Position numbers and translations under genes: made by a program
The notes under the pieces: model-generated
Seen by the model: only the letters and a program-made list of their open reading frames with translations
Told to the model about the DNA's origin: nothing
Database searches by the model: none
Shown: positions 8,212 through 16,121 of the stretch, one piece after another
Layout: each line of letters opens with the position of its first letter
Position numbering within the stretch: position 1 is the stretch's first letter
Assembly (NCBI RefSeq): GCF_023100805.1
Contig: NZ_CP095855.1
Location: 3,513,001-3,577,000 of the forward strand
Origin: Chitinophaga filiformis
GTDB lineage: Bacteria; Bacteroidota; Bacteroidia; Chitinophagales; Chitinophagaceae
Reading direction: 5' to 3'
Length of the DNA stretch: 64,000 nt

Positions 8212-9057
8212 ATGAAACTGATCGAATGTCCACGTGATGCCATGCAAGGCTGGCACAGGCAAATAAGCACGGATGAAAAGGTAACATACCTGAATGCGCT
8301 GCTGAAAGTGGGTTTTGATACCCTTGACTGCGGCAGCTTTGTATCTCCAAAAACCATCCCCCAGATGGCAGACACCGCAGAGGTGATCTCCCGCCTGGAT
8401 CTGAGCGGTACAAAAAGTAAATTGCTGACGATTGTAGCCAATCAGCGGGGGGCGGAAGAAGCTGTGGTGTTCGATGAGATCGCTTACCTGGGATATCCTT
8501 TTTCGATATCAGAAACTTTTCAGCTACGCAACACCAACAAGACCATCCTGGACTCGCTGGAGCTGATAGATACCCTCCAGGAGCTGTGCATTAAAAACAG
8601 CAAGCAGCTGGTGGTCTATATTTCTATGGGCTTTGGCAATCCTTATGGTGATCATTACGATGCTTCCATTGCCCTACGATGGGTGGATGAGCTGGTGCAG
8701 CGGGATATTACGATCGTCTCCCTGGCGGATACGGTGGGGGTAGCTACTCCTGAGATCATTACAAAACTGTATTCAACCTTAATACCGGCTTATCCTTTAG
8801 TGGAATTCGGCGCACATTTTCACTCAGCGCCCAATAGTTGGGAGGAAAAGGTATCCGCAGCCTACGATAAGGGTTGCCGGCGTTTTGACAGCGCGATCAA
8901 GGGAATAGGCGGTTGCCCGATGGCGCACAATGAATTGGTAGGAAACCTTGCAACTGAGCGTCTGCTGGAATTCAGTGTAGGACGTCATGAACAGCTGGGG
9001 CTTGATTTCAGCGCCCTCCGGGCCGCACAGGAGATTGCCGACCGTATTTTTTATTAA
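8212..9057 (+). CDS. HMG-CoA lyase-like protein
   Basis: A DRE-TIM/HMGL-like TIM barrel. The N-terminal ECPRDAMQG corresponds to the catalytic metal-site motif (GPRDGLQ in HMG-CoA lyase). FGAHFHS supplies the metal-binding histidines, and GIGGCPMAHNELVGNLATE matches the signature loop with the active-site cysteine. HMG-CoA lyase cleaves HMG-CoA to acetyl-CoA and acetoacetate in leucine breakdown. It follows the methyltransferase by 15 bp, so they may be cotranscribed, but no leucine-catabolic neighbour is present. 281 aa is slightly short of 300-residue homologues. Confidence 0.82.
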   Translation: MKLIECPRDAMQGWHRQISTDEKVTYLNALLKVGFDTLDCGSFVSPKTIPQMADTAEVISRLDLSGTKSKLLTIVANQRGAEEAVVFDEIAYLGYPFSISETFQLRNTNKTILDSLELIDTLQELCIKNSKQLVVYISMGFGNPYGDHYDASIALRWVDELVQRDITIVSLADTVGVATPEIITKLYSTLIPAYPLVEFGAHFHSAPNSWEEKVSAAYDKGCRRFDSAIKGIGGCPMAHNELVGNLATERLLEFSVGRHEQLGLDFSALRAAQEIADRIFY

Positions 9058-9331
9058 GGCTGGTATAATGGAGCCCGGAACTAGTCCGCCTGGCGTAATG
9101 CCATCGCTTATTAAGAGGTTTGCTATTAGGGCAGGCTGGTCTTATCATTCAGCCTGGTATTAAGGTAGTCTGATATGATGTAAGCGCTTGCCAGGCAGTC
9201 TGGTACTACGGTGGGCTGGTATGATGCAGGCTATCTTCTGTAGTCCGGCATTATGTAATGTGGTATCATGAAGGTTGGTATGTAGTAATGTGATCTGGTA
9301 TCACGTAGTTCTTATCATGTAGTATTGAATC
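9058..9331. repeat. Intergenic degenerate repeats (CTGGTATnATGTAG-like)
   Basis: About a dozen drifting copies of a 14-18 bp motif close to CTGGTATGATGTAG fill the gap between the HMG-CoA-lyase-like gene and the GSCFA gene. Examples are GGCTGGTATGATGCAG and TGATCTGGTATCACGTAG. No coding frame or clear hairpin emerges. The pattern parallels the unrelated repeats around ogt. Confidence 0.6.
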
Positions 9332-10318
9332 ATGACAAACTTCCGTCTGACATTTCCTGTATCTCCTATTGCAACACCTGTTCAGTATACCGACAAAATA
9401 CTGTTGATGGGTTCCTGTTTTGCGGAGGAGATAGGGGAACGTTTACAACAATATCGTTTTGATGCCCTGGTAAATCCTCATGGTATCTTATATAATCCGA
9501 TCAGTATCACCCAGGCCCTGCATACCTATCTTGACGGGAAACAGTATACTGTGGATGATCTCTTTTCACACGGAGACTTATGGCATAGCTGGGATCATCA
9601 CAGCCGTTTTTCCGGTATGGAGATGGAAGAGGTATTATCCGCCATCAATACTTCGCAGGAATTGGCTGCTAAACGGCTGGAAGAAGCGGACTGGCTGATC
9701 ATTACGCTTGGGTCTGCATATACCTACACACTCGCCACCAGCAACCAGGTAGTAGGCAATTGCCATAAAGTGCCTGCCGCTCAGTTTCATAAAAAGTTGC
9801 TTTCTCCTCCAGATGCAATTTCTGCTTTGGATAACCTGATGCATCGTCTTTTTTTCCGGAACAGGAAAGTAAAGATCATGTTCACCATTAGCCCTGTACG
9901 TTATGCCAGGGATGGGGTAGTGGAAAATAATCTGAGTAAAGCGGTGCTGATACAAACAGTACACCACCTCGTCAATAAATTTGACCGCCTTTTTTATTTT
10001 CCCGCATATGAACTGGTAATAGATGATCTGAGGGACTACCGTTTTTATAAAGAAGATCTGGTACATCCCAATGAACTGGCCGTTAATTATGTGTGGGATC
10101 ACTTCACTGCCAGCTGTGTATCAGAAGAAGGACGCCGCCTGCTACCGTTGGTGGCAGAGATTAACCGTGCAAGACAGCATCGTCCATTCAACCCGGCAAG
10201 CACTCAGCACCGGCAATTCCTACAGACCTATGCGGGAAAAACCAAACAGCTAATGAAAGAATATCCTTTCCTCAGGCTGGAGGAAGAACTGGCTTATTTC
10301 GAAGGGATGCAGCTGTGA
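9332..10318 (+). CDS. GSCFA domain protein
   Basis: The family-defining motif is read directly as MGSCFAEEIGERL near residue 26, the nucleophile block of an SGNH-like hydrolase fold. Later conserved blocks are LITLGSAYTY, the FTISPVRYARDGVVENNLSKA stretch and the HPNELAVNYVWDHF motif that would supply the catalytic Asp/His equivalents. Such proteins are frequent in Bacteroidota. The substrate is not established; esterase or acyl-transfer chemistry is an inference from the fold. The cytoplasmic location is suggested by the lack of a signal peptide. Confidence 0.85.
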   Translation: MTNFRLTFPVSPIATPVQYTDKILLMGSCFAEEIGERLQQYRFDALVNPHGILYNPISITQALHTYLDGKQYTVDDLFSHGDLWHSWDHHSRFSGMEMEEVLSAINTSQELAAKRLEEADWLIITLGSAYTYTLATSNQVVGNCHKVPAAQFHKKLLSPPDAISALDNLMHRLFFRNRKVKIMFTISPVRYARDGVVENNLSKAVLIQTVHHLVNKFDRLFYFPAYELVIDDLRDYRFYKEDLVHPNELAVNYVWDHFTASCVSEEGRRLLPLVAEINRARQHRPFNPASTQHRQFLQTYAGKTKQLMKEYPFLRLEEELAYFEGMQL

Positions 10319-10366
10319 ACCGGCAATACTACGCATATCGCTCTGTCAGGAGCGACGTGTTTGTAG

Positions 10367-10387
10367 CCCCCCGTTTTCAACGGGGGG
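10367..10387. terminator. GC-rich hairpin between convergent genes
   Basis: A perfect 9-bp stem (CCCCCCGTT / AACGGGGGG) with a TTC loop lies between the convergent GSCFA and MHS transporter genes. There is no T-run on either side, so it may be a weak bidirectional terminator or mRNA 3' end stabiliser. Confidence 0.5.
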
Positions 10388-10449
10388 AAATGGAATGGAA
10401 ACGAAAATCGGAACCGGTCAATGAACAGCCGTAACCCGGCACAAGATCG

Positions 10450-11934
10450 CTAATCCTGGTTAATCATATTCCCTTTAATCCCCACTACCCCCACTACAAA
10501 GCATATCAGGGCAATAATGATCGGATACAAGAGCCCTGCTAAATGATGATGGGTTTGTGTCACGAGCAGGGTGGATACCGTCGGTAATAATCCTCCGAAA
10601 ACCCCATTCCCGATATGATAAGGTAAGGACATGGAAGTATACCGGATACGGGTAGGGAAGAGCTCTACCAGGAACGCTGCGATCGGCCCATACACCATGG
10701 TAACGAAAATAACCTGTATGAAAACCAACAGGATCAGCCACCAAAGTTGCGCTTTACTGACAATGATCTCTTTTACAGTTTCAGATTTCCCGTCGGTAAC
10801 GGTGACGGTCTCCCGGGACTTTGCCCCATCCGTAAAATACCTTGTCTTTATGGATTTCTCGATATTCTGCATCTTGTCATTCCGGGAGATGGAATTCTCA
10901 ATACTATATTTGGTAGTGTCTTCTGTTTTCAGGCTGAGATCCGCCACACGGTCCATGCCGGCATAAATAGGATAGTAAGCCAGCGCAGCGATGAGCATAC
11001 CCGTCATCATGATCTTCTTACGACCTATTTTATCGGACAGTTTGCCGAAGTAAATAAAGAACGGCGTACCCAGCATCAGCGCTACGGCAATGATGATATT
11101 GGATTGTACGAATTCCACCTGCATGGTTTTCTGCAGGAAAGAGAGGGCGTAAAACTGGCCGGTATACCAGACCACACCCTGACCCATGGCCGCGCCAAAA
11201 AGCGCCAGTAATACCAGGCGGAGGTTCTCCTTTTTGCCGAAGCTCTCCTTTATAGGATTGGTGGAGGTTTTACCTTCTGATTTTAATTGCAGGAACAGTG
11301 GAGATTCCTGCAGACGTATGCGGATATAGTAGGACATGATCACCAATACGACTGACAGCCAGAAGGGGATACGCCATCCCCAGCTGTTGAAAGCATCGGT
11401 ACTGAGACTGGTGCGGGTGATCAGTATCACGGCCAGGGAGACGAACAGACCCAGTGTGGCGGTTGTCTGAATGAAACTGGTGTAATATCCCCGCTGATGA
11501 TGTGGCGAGTGCTCAGCTACATAGGTGGCGGCGCCGCCGTATTCACCACCAAGGGCCAGGCCTTGTAATAACCTCAATACCAATACGATAACAGGGGCGA
11601 GAATGCCAATGCTCTCATAACTGGGTATGAGGCCGATAGCGAAAGTAGAACCACCCATGATCATGAGTGTAAGCAGAAAGGTGTACTTACGTCCGACGAG
11701 GTCTCCCAATCTGCCAAATACGAGCGCCCCGAAAGGCCTTACAATGAATCCCACAGCAAAGGTGGCCAATGTGGCAATGTAGGCCAGATCAGGGTTGCTG
11801 GGCGGGAAGAACTTTTGGGAAATGATGGCGGACAGACTTCCGAAAATGTAGAAATCGTACCATTCAATCAGTGTTCCTGCGGACGAGGCCAGTATTACCT
11901 GCCAGATGGATTGTGTAAATTTGCTGTTGTTCAT
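10450..11934 (-). CDS. MFS transporter of the metabolite:H+ symporter (MHS) type
   Basis: A 494-aa twelve-helix transporter. The N-terminal SAGTLIEWYDFYIFG motif and the loop GRLGDLVGRKYTF identify the MHS subgroup (ProP, ShiA, KgtP relatives). LRLLQGLALGGEYGGAATYVAEHSP is the classic MHS loop. The second half has GKLSDKIGRKK. A hydrophilic insert of about 75 residues between helices 9 and 10 (around residues 330-400, DTTKYSIENSISRND) is longer than usual and probably periplasmic or cytoplasmic. The substrate is likely a small organic acid or osmolyte; it cannot be narrowed. Confidence 0.85.
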   Translation of the reverse strand: MNNSKFTQSIWQVILASSAGTLIEWYDFYIFGSLSAIISQKFFPPSNPDLAYIATLATFAVGFIVRPFGALVFGRLGDLVGRKYTFLLTLMIMGGSTFAIGLIPSYESIGILAPVIVLVLRLLQGLALGGEYGGAATYVAEHSPHHQRGYYTSFIQTTATLGLFVSLAVILITRTSLSTDAFNSWGWRIPFWLSVVLVIMSYYIRIRLQESPLFLQLKSEGKTSTNPIKESFGKKENLRLVLLALFGAAMGQGVVWYTGQFYALSFLQKTMQVEFVQSNIIIAVALMLGTPFFIYFGKLSDKIGRKKIMMTGMLIAALAYYPIYAGMDRVADLSLKTEDTTKYSIENSISRNDKMQNIEKSIKTRYFTDGAKSRETVTVTDGKSETVKEIIVSKAQLWWLILLVFIQVIFVTMVYGPIAAFLVELFPTRIRYTSMSLPYHIGNGVFGGLLPTVSTLLVTQTHHHLAGLLYPIIIALICFVVGVVGIKGNMINQD

Positions 11935-12100
11935 ACGTGGTCACTTGGTTAATACGAATGTATAATATAGGAAAATTGTTGTAAATGTTATAGAATTTAC
12001 ATATTTCTATGGGGGAAAGGATGGAATAAGGCGTCTGATATTAGAAGTATTTCTATTAACTTTATTTGGGACTTCAGGATTGCACCACACAAGAACACAT

Positions 12101-14341
12101 ATGCGTCAACGCCAGGCTTTAGTTTATTTTTTCATTATCATCCTTTTACCCGCAGTTGTTTTTGCGCAGGAGGGAGGGAAAAGACCCAGGATCGGTCTTA
12201 CCCTGAGTGGCGGTGGTGCTAAGGGATTGGCGCATATCGGCATTCTCCAGGCGCTTGACAGCGCCGGCCTGAAAGTGGATTATATTACCGGTACCAGCAT
12301 GGGTAGTATCATCGGTTCCCTCTATGCCATGGGGTATTCGGGGGATGCGATAGAGAAAATGGCCCATGAGATGGACTGGGACAACCTGTTCTCCAATCAG
12401 CCGGTACTGACGGACATCTCCTACGAGGAAAAGCGGGAATACAATAAATACCTGATAGAAATACCTTTTGAATACGGAAAGCCCAAACTGGCCTCCGGTG
12501 TTATAGCCGGCGAGCAGTTATGGCTGGAACTCGCACGTCTGTGCTGGCCGGTAAATGGTGTGAGAGATTTCTCAAAATTCAATATCCCCTTTAAATGCAT
12601 TGCTACTGATGTTACTACCGGCGACATCGTTACCCTGGACACGGGTGATATCGTGACAGCGATCCGTGCCAGTATGGCGATCCCTTCCGTGTTTACAGCT
12701 GTCAAGATCGGCGATAAGAAGCTGGTGGATGGTGGCGTGGTGCGTAACTTCCCGGTGATCACCGCAAAAGAAATGGGAGCAGACCTCGTCATTGGCTCTA
12801 ATGTGAGCGGCGGATTGCGGAAGGCGGACCAGCTGGTGACACCGCTGGATATCATCTACCAGCTGGGATTTTATAAGGATGCCGACGACTTTAAACAGGC
12901 AAAGAAACTAACTGATATCTACATTCAACATCACCTGGATAATTATAATGCCGCCAGTTTTGGCAGCGTGGATTCCTTGCTTGAGCTGGGGAAAAGAAAG
13001 GGAGCGGAGATGTACCCGGTGTTCAAAAGGATGGCTGATTCATTGAATACACTATATCCACCGGAGGAACCTTTCCGTAAGAACCGCTTACCCTTTACAC
13101 CGGATATAGAGTTGGTGGACATCAGGGTAACAGGGTTGGTGCATTCTGACGAGGGTTTTTTCCTTGGAAGACTGGGACTGGTAAAAGATGGATGCTATAC
13201 GCCAAATGATATCAAAGATGCGGTGCTGAACGTATTCGGTACGCGCTTTTATAAGATGATCACTTATAAACTGGAGCCGGAAGGAGATGGTAAAAGTGTG
13301 ATGAATATTGAGGTGGAAGAAAACCCGCTGACCTATGTGAAGTTTGCCCTGCAATACAATAGTTTCACGAATGCCAGCGCTATTGTGAATATCACCCAGC
13401 GCAATTTCATTGTACCGAACTCCCGTGCTTTCGTGAGCCTGGCGATAGGAGAAAATCCAAGGGTACTGGCTGAATATTTCAAATACCTGGGACCGAAAAG
13501 GAATTTCGGATTCGGGCTGGGCGCCTATTTTGAGGATAATGCACTTTCCTTATACAAGGATTTTAAACGGCAGATGGAGTATCACCTGAAGTACCTGAAC
13601 GGGGATATCCGTTTCCAGTACACGCTGAACAGCATGATGGCCGTAGGGGTAGGCAGCCGTTATGAATTCCTGAACATCAGTCCCAGGTATGAATCTGTCG
13701 AAGTATTGAGGGGGAATGGGAACCAGGTGAACAGTTATTTATACTTCGGTATCAACTCACTGGACAGGAAGATCTTCCCACGCCGTGGGGTAGATATGCA
13801 GTTTGAATCAGGTTGGGTATACCGCCAGCAGGAGGGCTATCGGTTGTATAAGGATGGGGTAGAAATATCGCCGCAGGACTACAACTATAGCTTCAACAAT
13901 TACCAGCGGACGATCATGCAGATGAAGTACAATATTCCCTTCAATTATAACGGCACCTTACAGGTTCAGTTGGGCGGGGCCGCCAATTTCAGTCATCGTC
14001 AGGGACCCATTAACGCATTCTTACTGGGAGGATTGAACAATGTGATGCGCAATCAGCTGCCGATCGTGGGCATCAGGGAAGGAGAGATCACTACTTCCAG
14101 CGCAGCCACCATCCAGTTGTCCTACCAGTATGAGCTGATGCGCAATACTTACGCCATTCCCCGTGCCGGCGTGGCATTGTATGATTTCCTGGGAGATGTT
14201 TCCTCGAAATACAAGTATATGAGTGGCTATGGTGTAACGGGCGGATATTCTTCTTTTCTCGGGCCTATAGAAGCCTCCCTAATGTACTGCGATCAGGATG
14301 GCCGTTTAAGGATGTATGTAAATATCGGCTTCAATTTTTAG
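12101..14341 (+). CDS. Patatin-like phospholipase with C-terminal outer-membrane barrel
   Basis: A signal peptide (hydrophobic YFFIIILLPAVVFA, cleavage after AQ) precedes a patatin domain. The oxyanion loop is GGGAKG (37-42), the nucleophile S66 is in GTSMG, and the catalytic aspartate is D210 in DGG. After a POTRA-like segment (LVDIRVTGL...) the C-terminal ~370 residues are rich in alternating aromatic strands and end in NIGFNF, as in BamA/surface-antigen barrels. This matches the PlpD-type autotransported lipases. I use the ATG at 12101 rather than an upstream TTG because it starts the signal peptide. The stop overlaps the convergent miaE by 4 bp. Confidence 0.9.
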   Translation: MRQRQALVYFFIIILLPAVVFAQEGGKRPRIGLTLSGGGAKGLAHIGILQALDSAGLKVDYITGTSMGSIIGSLYAMGYSGDAIEKMAHEMDWDNLFSNQPVLTDISYEEKREYNKYLIEIPFEYGKPKLASGVIAGEQLWLELARLCWPVNGVRDFSKFNIPFKCIATDVTTGDIVTLDTGDIVTAIRASMAIPSVFTAVKIGDKKLVDGGVVRNFPVITAKEMGADLVIGSNVSGGLRKADQLVTPLDIIYQLGFYKDADDFKQAKKLTDIYIQHHLDNYNAASFGSVDSLLELGKRKGAEMYPVFKRMADSLNTLYPPEEPFRKNRLPFTPDIELVDIRVTGLVHSDEGFFLGRLGLVKDGCYTPNDIKDAVLNVFGTRFYKMITYKLEPEGDGKSVMNIEVEENPLTYVKFALQYNSFTNASAIVNITQRNFIVPNSRAFVSLAIGENPRVLAEYFKYLGPKRNFGFGLGAYFEDNALSLYKDFKRQMEYHLKYLNGDIRFQYTLNSMMAVGVGSRYEFLNISPRYESVEVLRGNGNQVNSYLYFGINSLDRKIFPRRGVDMQFESGWVYRQQEGYRLYKDGVEISPQDYNYSFNNYQRTIMQMKYNIPFNYNGTLQVQLGGAANFSHRQGPINAFLLGGLNNVMRNQLPIVGIREGEITTSSAATIQLSYQYELMRNTYAIPRAGVALYDFLGDVSSKYKYMSGYGVTGGYSSFLGPIEASLMYCDQDGRLRMYVNIGFNF

Positions 14342-14934
14342 TGCATCCTGTCCCCACGTACCTCCAGGTTGTTAATGATCTCAGCCTCTATGGTCAGCCA
14401 TTCCTGCCAGCGGGTCTTTACCTGGTCTTCGGGTATATATTCATTGGCCAGGTCGATAAACAGGCGATAGTGACCTGCTTCTGATATCATGAACTTACGA
14501 TAGAATTCACGGAGATATTCATCTTCCAGCCCCTCGCTGAGCAAACGAAAACGCTCGCAGCTGCGGGCTTCGATCAGGGCAAAGATGAGCAGCCTGTCCA
14601 GCAGTACCGACTGTGGATCGCCGCCTTTCTGCTGATGTGTCATCAGGGCATTCACATACATATCTTTCCGCTGTCTTCCCAGGGTATAGCCGCGTTTACG
14701 CATCTCAGCCAGCACCTGGCGGAAATGTCCCCATTCTTCTGTTACAATAGGCGCTAATTCCTGTACCAGCCTGTCTTTTTCAGGATAGCGCTGTATCAGT
14801 GATATGCAGGAAGTCGCGGCTTTTTGTTCGCAGAAGGCATGGTCTGTCAGGACATCTTCCAGGGAAATAGCTGCCAGGTTTACCCAGCGCGGGTCGGTAG
14901 GAAGGTGCAGACCTAAAATGGACACTTTACTCAT
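14338..14934 (-). CDS. miaE: tRNA-(ms2io6A)-hydroxylase
   Basis: A ferritin-like di-iron enzyme that hydroxylates the isopentenyl group of modified A37 in tRNA. The metal ligands are visible in four helices: EDVLTDHAFCEQKAA, EEWGHF, EARSCERF and EAGHYRLF, the two E-x2-H motifs being diagnostic. The length of 198 aa is normal. It converges with the patatin gene and diverges from the bioF-like gene, 26 bp between starts, so the two must share a compact promoter region. Confidence 0.92.
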   Translation of the reverse strand: MSKVSILGLHLPTDPRWVNLAAISLEDVLTDHAFCEQKAATSCISLIQRYPEKDRLVQELAPIVTEEWGHFRQVLAEMRKRGYTLGRQRKDMYVNALMTHQQKGGDPQSVLLDRLLIFALIEARSCERFRLLSEGLEDEYLREFYRKFMISEAGHYRLFIDLANEYIPEDQVKTRWQEWLTIEAEIINNLEVRGDRMH

Positions 14935-14960
14935 AGGGCAAAGTTACTTAGCTTTGGGAG

Positions 14961-16076
14961 ATGAAAGAAGATTTTCTTTTAAAGCAATTGGCGCAGCGGC
15001 AGGAGCAGCATGCGTTCCGGCAGCTGAGGCTCCCTGCTCCCGGTGCAGTGGATTTTTGCTCGAATGATTACCTGGGGCTTGCGCACAGCGCAGCCTTGCA
15101 GGAAGGTGTGCATACATTATTGCAGGCAAGGCCGTATATGCATGGTAGTACAGGCTCCCGTTTACTGGCGGGAAATTACGCATGGATAGAAGAGGCGGAA
15201 AGCATGCTGGCCACTTTTCATCAGAGTGGAGCTGGGCTGATCTATAATTCAGGTTATGATGCGAACCTGGGCTTATTTTCAGCAGTACCGCAGAAGGGAG
15301 ATACCATTATTTATGATCAGCTGATCCATGCCTCTATCCGGGACGGGATCCGGTTGTCGAAGGCCCAGGCCTTTTCTTTTTTACATAATGACCTGGATGA
15401 CCTGGTGAAAAAGCTGCAACATGCCACAGGCAATATTTTCGTAGCGGTGGAATCTGTCTATTCTATGGATGGCGATATGGCGCCGCTGAAGGAAATTGCA
15501 GCTTTATGTGAACAGTACAGTGCGCATCTGATTGTAGATGAAGCGCATGCCACAGGTGTAGTGGGCGCAAAGGGGGAGGGATTAGTACAACAACTGCAAT
15601 TACAACAGGCCTGTTTTGCGCGGGTAAATACCTTCGGTAAGGCGGTGGGTTGCCATGGCGCAGTGGTATTGGGAAGCCCGCATCTGCGTGATTTTCTGAT
15701 CAATTTCTCCAGGTCCTTCATTTATACCACGGCATTGCCGCCGACCGCAATTGCGGCTATCGTAGCCAGTTATGAGCTCTTCCCGTATATGCATTCGGCC
15801 CGTGAGCATCTTACAGCGTTAATTACTCACTTCAGGAAAGGAGTAGCCAGTCTTAGTACATTGTATAGTGAGACGCCGATCCAGGTGGTATTGACGCCGG
15901 GTAATGAGGCTACGCGCAATCTGGCCGCCAGTTTACAGTCGGCCGGCCTGGATGTCCGGGCTATCCTGCATCCTACGGTGCCGAAGGGGAAGGAGCGTTT
16001 GAGGATCGTACTGCATAGTTTCAATACGATGGAAGAAGTGGACCGCTTAATAAAAGCCCTGGTACAGCAGGCATGA
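14961..16076 (+). CDS. bioF: 8-amino-7-oxononanoate synthase-like (AOS family)
   Basis: An alpha-oxoamine synthase: fold-type I PLP enzyme with Schiff-base lysine K227 (NTFGKAVGCHG), the SNDYLGLA and HGSTGSRLLAGN N-terminal signatures, and VDEAHATGVVG for the cofactor aspartate and histidine. BioF condenses pimeloyl-ACP with alanine in biotin synthesis. The absence of a tRNA-like or sphingolipid-specific extension and 371 aa length favour BioF over KBL or SPT. No other biotin gene is nearby, so the assignment rests on sequence alone. Confidence 0.82.
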   Translation: MKEDFLLKQLAQRQEQHAFRQLRLPAPGAVDFCSNDYLGLAHSAALQEGVHTLLQARPYMHGSTGSRLLAGNYAWIEEAESMLATFHQSGAGLIYNSGYDANLGLFSAVPQKGDTIIYDQLIHASIRDGIRLSKAQAFSFLHNDLDDLVKKLQHATGNIFVAVESVYSMDGDMAPLKEIAALCEQYSAHLIVDEAHATGVVGAKGEGLVQQLQLQQACFARVNTFGKAVGCHGAVVLGSPHLRDFLINFSRSFIYTTALPPTAIAAIVASYELFPYMHSAREHLTALITHFRKGVASLSTLYSETPIQVVLTPGNEATRNLAASLQSAGLDVRAILHPTVPKGKERLRIVLHSFNTMEEVDRLIKALVQQA

Positions 16077-16121
16077 TATCGCCGGTATATTTTATGTATA
16101 TTAGCAGATAACCTTGCACGT

